Positions 27,783-37,458 are shown, counted from the first letter of the stretch. The stretch: DNA of 64,000 bases from an uncultured Clostridia bacterium (GCA_934130595.1 CAKOYF010000006.1:17540-81539); one strand, 5' to 3'. The notes: a model not told the origin generated them from the sequence alone. Program-made: numbers and translations.

Positions 27783-28274
27783 TTGGAAAATAAAAAGAAA
27801 TTAGTTGTATTTTATTCATATACTGGACATACTAAAATGATAGCTGAAAGAATACAAAAAGAACTAGGTTGTGATATTTTAGAGTTAAAACCTAAAATAC
27901 CATATTCAACAGATTATCAAACTGTTGTAGATGATGAACAAAATAGTGAGGCAAGTAATCATATACCTCAAATACAGGATATAGATGTAGACTTAAGTAA
28001 TTATGAAGAAATTATACTAGGGTTCCCAACTTGGTGGTACAGGCCCTGTCCAGTAGTAAGAGCCTTTTTAGTTAACAATAATTTATCTGGAAAAGTTATT
28101 GTTCCTTTTGCAACTAATGCAGGATGGCTTGGAAGAAGCTTTGAAGAAGTTAAAAAATTGTGTCCAGATAGCAAAGTTGAAAAACAAATGAACATTGTAT
28201 TTTCACAAGATTACGAAGAAAATAGAGTAATTACATCTGAAAAAGAAATAGAAAATTGGATTAAGAGTATATAG
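27783..28274 (+). CDS. Flavodoxin
   Basis: The 163-residue protein has the flavodoxin FMN phosphate loop YSYTGHTKMIAE (residues about 11-22) and the isoalloxazine-contact segments LGFPTWWYRPCP and FATNAGWLGRS. It carries low-potential electrons to an unidentified partner. The start is TTG at 27783 with AGGAGG upstream. The gene follows the DUF362 gene closely and ends at a hairpin. Confidence 0.9.
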   Translation: MENKKKLVVFYSYTGHTKMIAERIQKELGCDILELKPKIPYSTDYQTVVDDEQNSEASNHIPQIQDIDVDLSNYEEIILGFPTWWYRPCPVVRAFLVNNNLSGKVIVPFATNAGWLGRSFEEVKKLCPDSKVEKQMNIVFSQDYEENRVITSEKEIENWIKSI

Positions 28275-28281
28275 TATATGT

Positions 28282-28314
28282 AAAGCTAGTAATATTGAAA
28301 ATTACTAGCTTTTG
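28282..28314 (+). terminator. Hairpin after flavodoxin
   Basis: A perfect 12-bp stem (AAAGCTAGTAAT and its complement) has only a short T tract. Confidence 0.65.
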
Positions 28315-28351
28315 TGATATAAGTAAGTATGGTAAAAATGGAGGATATAGT

Positions 28352-28813
28352 ATGAATAAATATATGAAAATTGCAAAAGAAAACGCAGATAATGGAATAT
28401 CAAAAGGAGAAGGTGGACCTTTTGGGGCTGTAATAGTAGATAAAGAAGGAAATGTAGTATCAAATGGTAACAATAAAGTTATACTTACTAATGATCCTAC
28501 AGCGCATGCTGAAATTGTAGCTATTAGGAATGCTTGTAAAAACCTAGGAACATATGATTTAACTGGATATAGTTTATATACTTCATGTGAGCCATGTCCA
28601 ATGTGCTTATCTGCAATAATATGGGCAAACATAAAAGAAGTATTTTATGGATGCACTAAAAAAGATGCAGCCAATATAGGATTTAGGGACGATGCTATTT
28701 ATGAGTATCTAAAAGGAAACAATGATGATTTAATACATCTTGAAAAAATGGACAGAGATGAATGCATAAAGACTTTTGAAGAGTATAATAAAAAGAATGG
28801 TGTCATTTATTAA
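28352..28813 (+). CDS. guaD: Guanine deaminase (cytidine deaminase fold)
   Basis: From the ATG at 28352 (GGAGG upstream) the 153-residue protein matches Bacillus subtilis GuaD in length and layout: GGPFGAVIVDKEG, the zinc motif TAHAEI (catalytic His-Ala-Glu) and SCEPCPMC. The C-terminal DAANIGFRDD segment is typical of GuaD rather than the tRNA deaminase TadA. It converts guanine to xanthine in purine salvage. An upstream in-frame start at 28295 would lie inside the flavodoxin terminator. The cupin gene follows by 14 bp. Confidence 0.85.
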   Translation: MNKYMKIAKENADNGISKGEGGPFGAVIVDKEGNVVSNGNNKVILTNDPTAHAEIVAIRNACKNLGTYDLTGYSLYTSCEPCPMCLSAIIWANIKEVFYGCTKKDAANIGFRDDAIYEYLKGNNDDLIHLEKMDRDECIKTFEEYNKKNGVIY

Positions 28814-28827
28814 TTAGGAGGAGAAAA

Positions 28828-29151
28828 ATGTATAAAAATATTGAAAAGAAACAAATAATGAAACTTGAAGATCTAGTTGAATATCAAGAAGGGCAAGTAG
28901 TAAGTAAGACTCTAGTTCAAAACGTACTAGTTAGTGTTACAGTATTTTCTTTTGATAAAGGCGAAGAAATTTCTACACATGTTTCTGGTGGAGATGCAAT
29001 GGTTACTGTATTAGACGGAAAAGGAAAATTTACAATTGGAGGAGAAGAATATATTCTACAAAAAGGTGAAACAATTGTAATGCCTAAAAATGTACCACAT
29101 GCAGTTTATGGAGAGGAAAAGTTTAAAATGCTACTAGTTGTATCATTTTAA
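28828..29151 (+). CDS. Small cupin-domain protein
   Basis: The 107-residue single-domain cupin shows the two motifs GEEISTHVSGGDAMVTVLDGKG and LQKGETIVMPKNVPHAV. The metal-binding residues are reduced (one His in each motif), so it may bind a ligand rather than catalyse. Function is unknown. AGGAGG precedes the ATG. It sits between guanine deaminase and an alpha/beta hydrolase and is probably co-transcribed with both. Confidence 0.85.
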   Translation: MYKNIEKKQIMKLEDLVEYQEGQVVSKTLVQNVLVSVTVFSFDKGEEISTHVSGGDAMVTVLDGKGKFTIGGEEYILQKGETIVMPKNVPHAVYGEEKFKMLLVVSF

Positions 29152-29168
29152 TATATATTTAAAGGCTT

Positions 29169-29825
29169 ATGAAAATAAATGTAAATAATGTAAATTTAAA
29201 TTATGAAGAATATGGAACAGGCAGGCCAATAATATTACTACATGGAAATAGTGAGGATATCACTATTTTTAGAAAACTTATAGATAAACTAAAACCAGAT
29301 TATAAAGTGTATGCTATAGATAGTAGATGTCATGGAAAAAGTGAAAACACAGAAAAAATATCTTATGACCTTATGGCAAAAGATGTAATTGAGTTTATAA
29401 AACAAAAAGAAATAGAGTCTCCTATTTTATATGGATTTAGTGATGGTGGAATTATTGGACTAAAAATTGCAATAGAAGAACCCAATTTGTTATCTGAACT
29501 TATTGTAAGCGGAGCAAATATAAATCCAAAAGGAATGAAGAATATGACATTATTTTGGTGTAAATTTGCATATTGGATATCTAAGGATAAGCTAATAAAA
29601 ATGATGATAGATGAGCCAAACATTTTACCATCTGAGTTAGCAAAAATTAAAATACCAGTGCATGTTATTGCAGGACAAAAGGATGTTATAAAACAAAAGC
29701 ATACTATGTTAATAGCTAACAGTATAAAAAATAGTACACTAGATATTATTCCAAATGAAAATCATGGTAGTTATATTGTAGACAGTGAAAAAATATATTA
29801 TATTATAAAGAAATATATAAAATAG
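29169..29825 (+). CDS. Alpha/beta hydrolase
   Basis: The 218-residue hydrolase has the oxyanion segment LLHGNSED, the nucleophile elbow GFSDGG (Ser about residue 92), the acid near GQKD and the catalytic histidine in NENHGSY (about residue 199). The lid region is short. Substrate is unknown. It follows the cupin gene by 17 bp with AAAGG upstream and is closed by a terminator. Confidence 0.88.
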   Translation: MKINVNNVNLNYEEYGTGRPIILLHGNSEDITIFRKLIDKLKPDYKVYAIDSRCHGKSENTEKISYDLMAKDVIEFIKQKEIESPILYGFSDGGIIGLKIAIEEPNLLSELIVSGANINPKGMKNMTLFWCKFAYWISKDKLIKMMIDEPNILPSELAKIKIPVHVIAGQKDVIKQKHTMLIANSIKNSTLDIIPNENHGSYIVDSEKIYYIIKKYIK

Positions 29826-29830
29826 TAATT

Positions 29831-29864
29831 AATAGATGTGTTAAATGGACACATCTATTTTTTT
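29831..29864 (+). terminator. Terminator after the hydrolase gene
   Basis: An 11-bp perfect stem (AATAGATGTGT and its complement) ends in a T run. Confidence 0.9.
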
Positions 29865-30002
29865 GTATATTGCTTTTTATTTTTAAATAAGGTAGTATAG
29901 GAAGTGTGATGGGGGAACAAAATAAAATTATAATATATTTTGCTAATATCACAAATTTATATTTAAGAAAGGGTTTTATGATGTATATCATGAGGTGAGA
30001 TT

Positions 30003-30449
30003 ATGGAAAACAAAGAAAAAATTAACGAATTAAGAGAAAACTTAAAAAAAATCAATGAAAAAATAAAAGATTCAACAGATACAGCTATATTATCTGGTAT
30101 GTATGCTAAAGATGAAGTAGACAAAAAAATAAAGGAAGCTAAGGTAAAATTAAGTGACGCACAAGAAAAATTAAAAGAAAAAAGTGAAAAAGGAAAAATA
30201 AAATTAACTGAAGACATAACAAAAATGCAAGATAGTTTACAAGATGCAAGAAAAAGTCTAGAGTTAAAGAAAGAAGAAAAAAATAAAGAAAAATTAGAAA
30301 AATACATAAAAAATAAAACAGAATATGCAGATGATGCTTTAGCAATAGCTCTAATTGCAATAGATGAAGCTAAAGTTGCATTTTTAGAAGCTGTTGAAGC
30401 ACAAATAGAATATGATGAAATTTATGGAGAAAATGAAGAAGAAAAATAA
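30003..30449 (+). CDS. Charged coiled-coil protein of unknown function
   Basis: The 148-residue protein is almost entirely Glu/Lys/Asp/Ala-rich and predicted helical, with heptad-like spacing through residues 1-105 and a less charged C-terminal part (YADDALAIALIAIDEAKVAFLEAVEAQIEY). There is no signal peptide. I do not recognise a family; the look is that of a cytoplasmic structural or stress-associated protein. A GAGGTGAG site precedes the ATG. Confidence 0.65.
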   Translation: MENKEKINELRENLKKINEKIKDSTDTAILSGMYAKDEVDKKIKEAKVKLSDAQEKLKEKSEKGKIKLTEDITKMQDSLQDARKSLELKKEEKNKEKLEKYIKNKTEYADDALAIALIAIDEAKVAFLEAVEAQIEYDEIYGENEEEK

Positions 30450-30523
30450 TTCTTATAAAAAAATGTAGATAAAACAAGTTCCTATATGTTATAATAAAAA
30501 ATATTAATATAGGAGAGGAAAAT

Positions 30524-31228
30524 ATGAGAATAGTATTAAGTTTTATATTTATATTTTATATTGGTAGCACATGTGGATGGATACTAGAATTATTTTTTAG
30601 AAGAATTGTCCATGGAAAATGGGTTAATCCAGGATTTTTAATAGGACCATATTTGCCTATATATGGATTTGGATTATGTGGTTTAACAGGAATATATTTA
30701 TTATTTCAAAATTTAGATTTACCAGATATTGCAGTCATAATATTAATGGGAGCAACAATGACTTTAATAGAGTTTATTGGAGGTTTATCATTTGTAAATA
30801 AACCAGTTAAATTATGGGATTATAGTGATAGATGGGGAAATTATAAAGGAATTATTTGTCCACTTTTTTCTATGATTTGGACAGCAATAGGTGCTTTATA
30901 TTATTATTTTATAGCTGGCTTTATAATAGAAAAGCTAGAATGGTTTAATAACAATCTATCATTTTCTTTTGTACTTGGATTCTTTTGTGGAATAATATTA
31001 ATAGATTATGTATATTCTACAAAACTATTAACAAAAATAAGACAATATGCAAAAGACAGCGGTATAGAAGTAAGATATGAAGAATTGAAGTGTCAAATAA
31101 AAGAACTAAAAGAAAAGAGTGAAGAAAAATACTCATTTATATTTGCATTTAAACCAACTAAATCAATGGGATTAAAAGAATTTATAGGAAAATATAAAAA
31201 AGATGCTAGAGCAAAAAAAGAAAATTAA
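30524..31228 (+). CDS. Putative ABC-transporter type IV / CmpB-like membrane protein (PF06541)
   Basis: The 234-residue protein has five to six transmembrane helices with the family signature STCGWILELFFRRIVHGKWVNPGFLIGPYLPIYGFG near the N-terminus and LWDYSDRWGNYKGIICPLFS in the middle. This Pfam family is labelled as a putative ABC transporter component, but no ATPase motif or partner is adjacent and the function is unproven. It has an AGGAGAGG site and ends at a terminator. Confidence 0.85.
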   Translation: MRIVLSFIFIFYIGSTCGWILELFFRRIVHGKWVNPGFLIGPYLPIYGFGLCGLTGIYLLFQNLDLPDIAVIILMGATMTLIEFIGGLSFVNKPVKLWDYSDRWGNYKGIICPLFSMIWTAIGALYYYFIAGFIIEKLEWFNNNLSFSFVLGFFCGIILIDYVYSTKLLTKIRQYAKDSGIEVRYEELKCQIKELKEKSEEKYSFIFAFKPTKSMGLKEFIGKYKKDARAKKEN

Positions 31229-31237
31229 TAAAAGCTT

Positions 31238-31269
31238 AAGGAGGTGATATATTATCACTTCCTTTTTTT
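31238..31269 (+). terminator. Terminator after the CmpB-like gene
   Basis: AAGGAGGTGATA pairs with TATCACTTCCTT (one G-T pair), followed by TTTTT. Confidence 0.85.
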
Positions 31270-31367
31270 ATATAAAAATGTAAAAAATAAAAAAATATTT
31301 TTTTCGTCATTTAGTAGTCACATACAGTATAGTATAATTAAGTTGTAAATTGAAAGGAGTGCTTTTG

Positions 31368-32039
31368 ATGGAGATATTAAAAGTAGAAAATTTAACAAAA
31401 ATATATGGAAAAGGAGATACAAAAGTAGTTGCACTAGATAATGTTTCATTTAGTGTAGAAAAAGGAGAATTTGTAGCAATTGTAGGTGCTTCTGGAAGTG
31501 GAAAATCAACATTGTTGCATCTAATGGGAGGCGTTGATAGACCAACTAGTGGAAGTGTATATATTGATGGAAAAAATATATATAAATATACAGATGACGA
31601 ATTAGCAATATTTAGAAGAAGACAGATAGGATTAATTTATCAGTTTTATAATTTAATTCCAATATTAAATGTAGAAGAAAATATAACTCTACCATTGGAT
31701 TTAGATAATAGAAAAGTAGATAAACAAAGACTTGAAAATTTATTAAAACTATTAGGTCTAGATAAAAGAAGATATCATTTACCAAATCAGCTATCTGGCG
31801 GTCAACAACAAAGAACATCAATAGGAAGAGCCATGATTACAAGTCCAGCTATAATACTTGCAGATGAGCCAACGGGTAATCTAGATTCTAAAGCAAGTGA
31901 TGAGATAGTTGAATTATTAAAAAAATCAAATAAGGATTTTAAACAAACAATAATAATGATTACTCATAATATGGATATTGCTAAAGAGGCAGATAGAATT
32001 ATAAAAATCGAAGATGGAAAAATTGTTAAGGAGGTATAA
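31368..32039 (+). CDS. ABC transporter ATP-binding protein (LolD/MacB/BceA class)
   Basis: From the ATG at 31368 (AAAGGAG upstream) the 223-residue ATPase has Walker A GASGSGKS (about residues 40-47), the Q-loop YQFYNLIP, the signature LSGGQQQR and Walker B ILADEPTG with the D-loop NLDS. The sequence class is the one that pairs with FtsX-type permeases. The permease starts 2 bp after the stop, and a response regulator and kinase follow, as in Bce-like antimicrobial peptide modules. Confidence 0.95.
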   Translation: MEILKVENLTKIYGKGDTKVVALDNVSFSVEKGEFVAIVGASGSGKSTLLHLMGGVDRPTSGSVYIDGKNIYKYTDDELAIFRRRQIGLIYQFYNLIPILNVEENITLPLDLDNRKVDKQRLENLLKLLGLDKRRYHLPNQLSGGQQQRTSIGRAMITSPAIILADEPTGNLDSKASDEIVELLKKSNKDFKQTIIMITHNMDIAKEADRIIKIEDGKIVKEV

Positions 32040-32041
32040 CT

Positions 32042-34624
32042 ATGACAATTCTTAGCAAAATATCTTTAAAAAATTTAAAATTAAATAAAAAAAGAACCAT
32101 TAGTACAATAATTGGAATAATTCTATCTGTTGCACTAATTTGTGGTGTTGGAAACTTAGTAACTAGTGCTCAAAAAACTATTATAACAGGGAGCATAAAT
32201 AAAAGCGGATACTATCATTTAAAGCTTAATGATATAGCACAAAGCGATGAAGCGGAATTAAAAAATAATAGAAATATAAAAGATATTAAAATAATATACC
32301 AAAATGGATATGCTATTTTAAAAAATTCACAAAATGAGGATAAACCATATATAGGAATATATTCTATGAGTCAAGATGTATTTAATGATTTGAAATTTAA
32401 CCTAAAAAGTGGAAGATTTCCTACAAATAGTGATGAGATAGTTATAAATGAACAAATAATAAATAATGCTAAAGTGCAATATAAAATAGGAGATACTATA
32501 TCTTTAGAACTAGGTACTAGAGAAGGTACTGATGGACAGTTAGATAAGAATTTTGAAGATACATATTATCCTGATACTGAAAATTTAGTTGTAAACACTA
32601 AAAAAGAATATAAAATCGTAGGAATAATGGAAAGACCTTCTACAGATTTTGAGGCATACTGGAATCCTGGTTACACAGCTATTACAACTAACGATAATAC
32701 AGGAAAAGAAATTGCTTATGTTATATTAAAAAATCCTTATGACTATAAAAAAGCTTTACCTAATATATTAGGAGTAGAAGATTATAAAACAATTATAACA
32801 GCGTATACTCAAGAAACAAGATATGGCACAAGCTATAAAATAAATAGTGATTTATTAAAATGGGAAGCAATGGCCTTTAGTGATAATACAATTTCATCAT
32901 TATATTCAATAGCAGGAGTAATAATTGCAGTTATACTTATTGCTAGTGTATTTTGTATTAGAAATTCATTTGCTATTGCTACAACAGAGAAAATAAAGAT
33001 GTATGGAATGTTATCAAGTGTAGGAGCTACTAAAAAGCAAATAAAGAAAAACGTTCTTAATGAAGCTTTAATGCTTGGAGCAATAGGAATACCTTTAGGT
33101 GTATTAAGTGGAATAGTTGCAATATTTATATTAATAAAAGTAGTAAATGCAATACTAACAAAAAGTATTTTAGCATATGTTGATGGAATCTGTTTTAATG
33201 TTTCAATTGTATCTGTTTTAATATCTGTAATATTAGGAATTTGTGTAATATACTTGTCTGCTATATCCTCTGCAATAAAAGCAAGTAAAGTAAGTCCTAT
33301 AGAAAATCTAAGAGGATCAAGAGAAATAAAATTAAAAAATAATAAGATGAAAGCTCCTAAAATTATAAAGAAAGTATTTAAAACTGGTGGAGTATTAGCA
33401 TATAAAAACTTAAAAAGAAGTAGAAAAAAATATAGAGCAACAGTTATATCAATGGTAATAAGTGTATTTTTATTTATTACAATGAGTAGTTTTATTTTAT
33501 ATGGGTTTGAAAGTACATCAAATTATTACACAGATTATGATTATAACGTTGTATTAAATAGAGGAATGAATCCAATTGATCAGGGCGATTTGAATAAGAT
33601 AACTAGTATAGAGGGCGTTACTGATGTGTTTAAACTATATTCAGATAACACAGAAGATTTTAAGATTTTTGATACCTCAAAAGTTAATCTTCAAGATGAA
33701 TTTGAATTAAGTGAAGATTATGAATATGATGAAGAAAAAAATGAATATGTAGATACTGGTAAAGGAAAATACATAGCACCAATAGTATATGCATTAGATG
33801 CCAAATCTTTTGAATGTTTTTGTAAAAAAATTGGAGCGGATTATAACAATATAAAAGATAAAGCAATCCTTTGTGATTATCAATCAGCATACATTGAAAA
33901 AGATGGAGAATACAAGAAAATTAGAAGATACAATTATAATACTGGAGATGAAATGGTTGGATATATTAATGGTGTAGAAACTAAGGTAAAAATTGGAGCT
34001 GTATCAGAAGAAAAACCATATGGTATTGAAAATTCATACTATTCGATTGGTACCTTAGTATTAAATGTAGATGAGTATCCAAATTTAAAATTTGAAATTG
34101 AGAAAATTTGTGTTAATGCAAAAGATGCTGATCAATTTGAGTCACGAGTTAAGGATATAAATAGTGGAATAAATTGCTATAATTTAGATGAACAAGCAAA
34201 AAGCGAAAAGGCTATGATACTAATAGTTAATATATTCTTATATGGATTTATATCAGTAATAGCTTTAATAGGAGTTACTAATATATTTAATACAATAACT
34301 TCAAATATGGAATTAAGACAAAAAGAATTTGCAATGTTAAAAAGTATTGGAATGACTAGAAAAGAATTTGATAGAATGATTAACTTAGAAACTATATTCT
34401 ATTGTACAAAAGCACTTATTTATGGAATAATATTAGGAATAATAGGTTCGTATACTGTGTATAGCATGTTTAAAACATTTAATATAACATTTAAATTACC
34501 TATATCTTCAATACTTATTTGCAGCATTTTTGTATTTTTATTAGTATTTATAATAATGAGATATTCTATTAATAAAATAAATAAACAAAATGTTATTGAA
34601 ACAATAAGAAATGAAAACGTATAA
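32042..34624 (+). CDS. FtsX-like ABC permease, two-module
   Basis: The 860-residue protein has a transmembrane helix near residue 20, an extracytoplasmic domain to about residue 290, three helices carrying the FtsX signature (KMYGMLSSVGATKKQI), then a second helix-domain-FtsX module (FAMLKSIGMTRKEF near residue 765). This eight-helix duplicated plan is typical of large Gram-positive exporters for peptides or lipids; it is longer than BceB. With the ATPase it may export or sense a cell-wall-active compound. The substrate is unknown. Confidence 0.9.
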   Translation: MTILSKISLKNLKLNKKRTISTIIGIILSVALICGVGNLVTSAQKTIITGSINKSGYYHLKLNDIAQSDEAELKNNRNIKDIKIIYQNGYAILKNSQNEDKPYIGIYSMSQDVFNDLKFNLKSGRFPTNSDEIVINEQIINNAKVQYKIGDTISLELGTREGTDGQLDKNFEDTYYPDTENLVVNTKKEYKIVGIMERPSTDFEAYWNPGYTAITTNDNTGKEIAYVILKNPYDYKKALPNILGVEDYKTIITAYTQETRYGTSYKINSDLLKWEAMAFSDNTISSLYSIAGVIIAVILIASVFCIRNSFAIATTEKIKMYGMLSSVGATKKQIKKNVLNEALMLGAIGIPLGVLSGIVAIFILIKVVNAILTKSILAYVDGICFNVSIVSVLISVILGICVIYLSAISSAIKASKVSPIENLRGSREIKLKNNKMKAPKIIKKVFKTGGVLAYKNLKRSRKKYRATVISMVISVFLFITMSSFILYGFESTSNYYTDYDYNVVLNRGMNPIDQGDLNKITSIEGVTDVFKLYSDNTEDFKIFDTSKVNLQDEFELSEDYEYDEEKNEYVDTGKGKYIAPIVYALDAKSFECFCKKIGADYNNIKDKAILCDYQSAYIEKDGEYKKIRRYNYNTGDEMVGYINGVETKVKIGAVSEEKPYGIENSYYSIGTLVLNVDEYPNLKFEIEKICVNAKDADQFESRVKDINSGINCYNLDEQAKSEKAMILIVNIFLYGFISVIALIGVTNIFNTITSNMELRQKEFAMLKSIGMTRKEFDRMINLETIFYCTKALIYGIILGIIGSYTVYSMFKTFNITFKLPISSILICSIFVFLLVFIIMRYSINKINKQNVIETIRNENV

Positions 34625-34639
34625 TTATAAAAAAATGAT

Positions 34640-34664
34640 ATAAGGGGCTAGTAAAGTCCCTTAT
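34640..34664. repeat. Inverted repeat before the response regulator gene
   Basis: ATAAGGG and CCCTTAT flank an 11-bp loop between the permease and regulator genes. No T run follows, so it could be an operator or processing hairpin rather than a terminator. Confidence 0.4.
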
Positions 34665-34699
34665 ACTATTATATAATATATCTAAATAAGGAGTACGAA

Positions 34700-35353
34700 A
34701 TGAGAATATTATTAGTTGAGGACAATCTCATGGTTGCAAAAGGAATAATATATTCTTTAGAGCAGAAAAACTATGATGTAGTTCATAAAGTAAATTCAAT
34801 GCAAACAAAGGAATTTTTAAAAGATAATAGTGTGGATTTAGCTATACTTGATGTATCACTTCCAGATGAGGATGGATTTGAGTTATATGAGAAGAACTTA
34901 AAGGTTAAAAATATATCTACTATTTTTTTAACAGCAAAAGATGATGAAAATGATATAGTAAAAGGATTAGAACTGGGAGCAGAAGATTATATTACAAAGC
35001 CTTTTTCAATAAAAGAACTTCTTGTAAGAATCAATAAAATATTACTTAGAAAAAGAAAAAATACAATAGTTAAAGTAAAAGATATTGAATTTGATTTAGA
35101 TAAGATGGCAGTATATAAAAATGATGAAAAGATACCACTTACAAGTTTAGAGATTAAAATACTATATTTATTATTTACAAATATAAATAAAGTAGTTACT
35201 AGAAATTATATACTTGAAAAAATCTGGGAGTGGACAGGTAATGATGTTAATGATAATACTGTTACTGTTTATCTAAAAAGAATAAGAGAAAAACTATCTA
35301 GTGATATAATAATAACTATTAAGGGAATAGGATATAGGATTGATGAAGAATAA
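34700..35353 (+). CDS. OmpR-family response regulator
   Basis: The 217-residue regulator has a receiver domain with the phospho-acceptor Asp51 (AILDVSLPDEDG), the acidic pair ED at residues 7-8 and Lys in YITKPFS. A C-terminal winged-helix domain ends in TIKGIGYRID. It overlaps the kinase gene by 11 bp and should control the ABC genes upstream or other envelope-stress genes. Confidence 0.95.
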   Translation: MRILLVEDNLMVAKGIIYSLEQKNYDVVHKVNSMQTKEFLKDNSVDLAILDVSLPDEDGFELYEKNLKVKNISTIFLTAKDDENDIVKGLELGAEDYITKPFSIKELLVRINKILLRKRKNTIVKVKDIEFDLDKMAVYKNDEKIPLTSLEIKILYLLFTNINKVVTRNYILEKIWEWTGNDVNDNTVTVYLKRIREKLSSDIIITIKGIGYRIDEE

Positions 35354-36566
35354 AATTGAATTAAAGAAAACGTTAAAAATTGTTTTTTTATTTATATTAA
35401 TATTAATTAGTTTATTTGAAGTTGTAAATCTATTTGAATATAGAAAATATACGCACGAATACAATCAAAAAATTGAGAGTGTTATTTCAAATGTAATTGA
35501 AAAATATCCAAATGCAGATGAGGATGAATTAGTTGAAATATTAAGTGATTACTCAAAAGAGAGTTCAAATATATTAGAAAAATATGGAATAGACTTAAAA
35601 AAGGATTCAGCTATACTGAAAAACCAAAAGTATTTTGCATATTTTAATGTAGCACAACTAGTAGTTATAGTGGTACTTTCTACTGGAATAATTGTAATTT
35701 TTATTATGTACAATTACAATAAAAATAAAAAATTAGATGAGATTACAAGTTATATAGAAAAGATAAATAATGGAAACTATAGGCTTGATATTGATGATAA
35801 CACAGAAGATGAACTGTCAATTTTGAAAAATGAAGTATATAAAACTACAGTTATGCTCAGAGAGATAGCACAAAATTCTCAAAAGGACAAAGCAAACCTT
35901 AAAGATGCTTTATCAGATATTTCGCATCAGTTAAAAACGCCTCTTACATCAATGAATATAATGATAGATAATATTTTAGATGATCCTAATATGGATAAAA
36001 ATATGAGAACAGAGTTTTTAAAAGATATAAAAAAAGAAGTGTTTAATATTAGCTTCCTAGTAAATTCATTATTAAAACTCTCAAAACTTGATGCAGATAG
36101 TGTTCAGTTTATAAACAAACTAGAAAATATAGAAGATATCTTGAAAAAGAGTGTAGAAAATGTAGCTGCAATATGTGATTTGAAAAATATAAAGATAGAA
36201 GTGTATGGAAAAGAAAATTGCAATATAAATTGTGATTTGAGATGGCAAGTAGAAGCAATAACTAACATATTAAAAAATTGTGCTGAACATTCACCAATTG
36301 GGTCTAGTATAGAAATATCATATTTAAAAAATAAGTTATACACTCAAATTAATATACAAGATCATGGAATAGGAATAGACAAAGAAGATTTACCACATAT
36401 TTTTGAGAGATTTTATAAAGGAAAAAATTCGTTAGAAGACAGTGTTGGAATAGGACTAGCTTTATCTAAAAGTATAATTGAAAAAGACAATGGATATGTA
36501 AATGTTGAATCACAAGTAGGAAGAGGTACTAAATTTACTATAAAATATTATAATGATTTTTCTTGA
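35343..36566 (+). CDS. Sensor histidine kinase
   Basis: The ATG at 35343 overlaps the end of the regulator gene and gives 407 residues. There are two transmembrane helices (about 11-30 and 104-124) around a short extracytoplasmic loop of about 70 residues, then a HAMP-like linker, the phospho-acceptor His195 in SHQLKTPL, and an ATPase domain with NILKNCAEHS, DHGIGI and GIGLALSKSI. The loop is longer than in true Bce intramembrane kinases (which have almost none), so direct ligand sensing is possible. Confidence 0.94.
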   Translation: MKNKIELKKTLKIVFLFILILISLFEVVNLFEYRKYTHEYNQKIESVISNVIEKYPNADEDELVEILSDYSKESSNILEKYGIDLKKDSAILKNQKYFAYFNVAQLVVIVVLSTGIIVIFIMYNYNKNKKLDEITSYIEKINNGNYRLDIDDNTEDELSILKNEVYKTTVMLREIAQNSQKDKANLKDALSDISHQLKTPLTSMNIMIDNILDDPNMDKNMRTEFLKDIKKEVFNISFLVNSLLKLSKLDADSVQFINKLENIEDILKKSVENVAAICDLKNIKIEVYGKENCNINCDLRWQVEAITNILKNCAEHSPIGSSIEISYLKNKLYTQINIQDHGIGIDKEDLPHIFERFYKGKNSLEDSVGIGLALSKSIIEKDNGYVNVESQVGRGTKFTIKYYNDFS

Positions 36567-36631
36567 TTATAAGCTAAATTTATGTTAAACTTATACTACT
36601 TGAAATATAATTTAGAAAGGAAGTAGAAAAT

Positions 36632-37132
36632 ATGGGAGGAGTAAGTGTACTTATATTACTTGGATTTTTATCTGCTATGTTTTTTGTTTTGGCTGCATTA
36701 TTTTTTGCAGTGGTGATTTATTTAGTAGTAGGATACATTTTTGAGAGTATAGCAATACACAAGATGTGCAAAAATCTAAACTACAAACATTGTTTTACAG
36801 CCTGGATACCATTTTATAATAAATATTTAATGGGGAAAATTTCAAAATCCAAAGCAGAAGGGATAATTGTATCAATGTTTGATGCAGTATCATTTATACT
36901 TTTAGGATTTTTATATGGATCATCACAATATAATGAGTGGATAATGCTAACATTTTTAATTTTAATTATAATTTCATTTGTACTAAAAATAGTGATGTCT
37001 CATAAAATATTTTCCAAAGCTTTAGGAAAATATGGAGACATTATGACTATATTTAGTGTTTTAAGTCTTGGATTTTTAAGACCTATTTTCTTGTTTTCAA
37101 TTAGAGATTGTAAAAGATTATATAATGAATAG
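36632..37132 (+). CDS. Four-helix membrane protein of unknown function
   Basis: The 166-residue protein has about four hydrophobic segments, with a conserved-looking cytoplasmic patch AIHKMCKNLNYKHCFTAWIPFYNKYLMGKI between the first and second. This arrangement is common in small clostridial membrane proteins of unknown role. GAAAGGAAG precedes the ATG. It follows the ABC/two-component module but is separated by 65 bp and may have its own promoter. Confidence 0.7.
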   Translation: MGGVSVLILLGFLSAMFFVLAALFFAVVIYLVVGYIFESIAIHKMCKNLNYKHCFTAWIPFYNKYLMGKISKSKAEGIIVSMFDAVSFILLGFLYGSSQYNEWIMLTFLILIIISFVLKIVMSHKIFSKALGKYGDIMTIFSVLSLGFLRPIFLFSIRDCKRLYNE

Positions 37133-37137
37133 TAGAG

Positions 37138-37171
37138 TAAGAGGAAAACGATTTTTTCCTCTTATTTTTTT
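37138..37171 (+). terminator. Terminator after the membrane protein gene
   Basis: TAAGAGGAAAA pairs with TTTTCCTCTTA, then seven T. Confidence 0.9.
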
Positions 37172-37237
37172 ATCTACGATACGTAGGTTGTATTTTAGTA
37201 CATAAATGATATAATTTTTTTTAGGAGGAAATTTTTA

Positions 37238-37458
37238 ATGAATACTTATGTAACTGGAAAAATAATAAAAAATTAAGGAAAAGCAAAAAGATGACACAAC
37301 TAGAACTAGCAGGAATTTTAGATGTTAGCGATAAAACAATAAGTAAATGGAAAACAGGAAAAGGATTACCGGATATAGCAATAGTAGCACCATTAGCTAA
37401 AGCATTATGTGTTAGTGTAATAGAGCTTATGAACGGAGAATATATAGTGTTTAAATAA
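37238..37458 (+). pseudogene. Frameshifted small Xre-type HTH regulator
   Basis: The ATG at 37238 has a good AGGAGG site and reads MNTYVTGKIIKN, then stops at 37274. The next frame continues as KLRKSKKMTQLELAGILDVSDKTISKWKTGKG and ends at 37458, a classic HTH. One missing A in the run at 37267-37272 explains the break. Alternatives are translation from the ATG at 37291 (55 residues, no good site) or slippage on the A run. It could also be a sequencing error. Confidence 0.75.
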
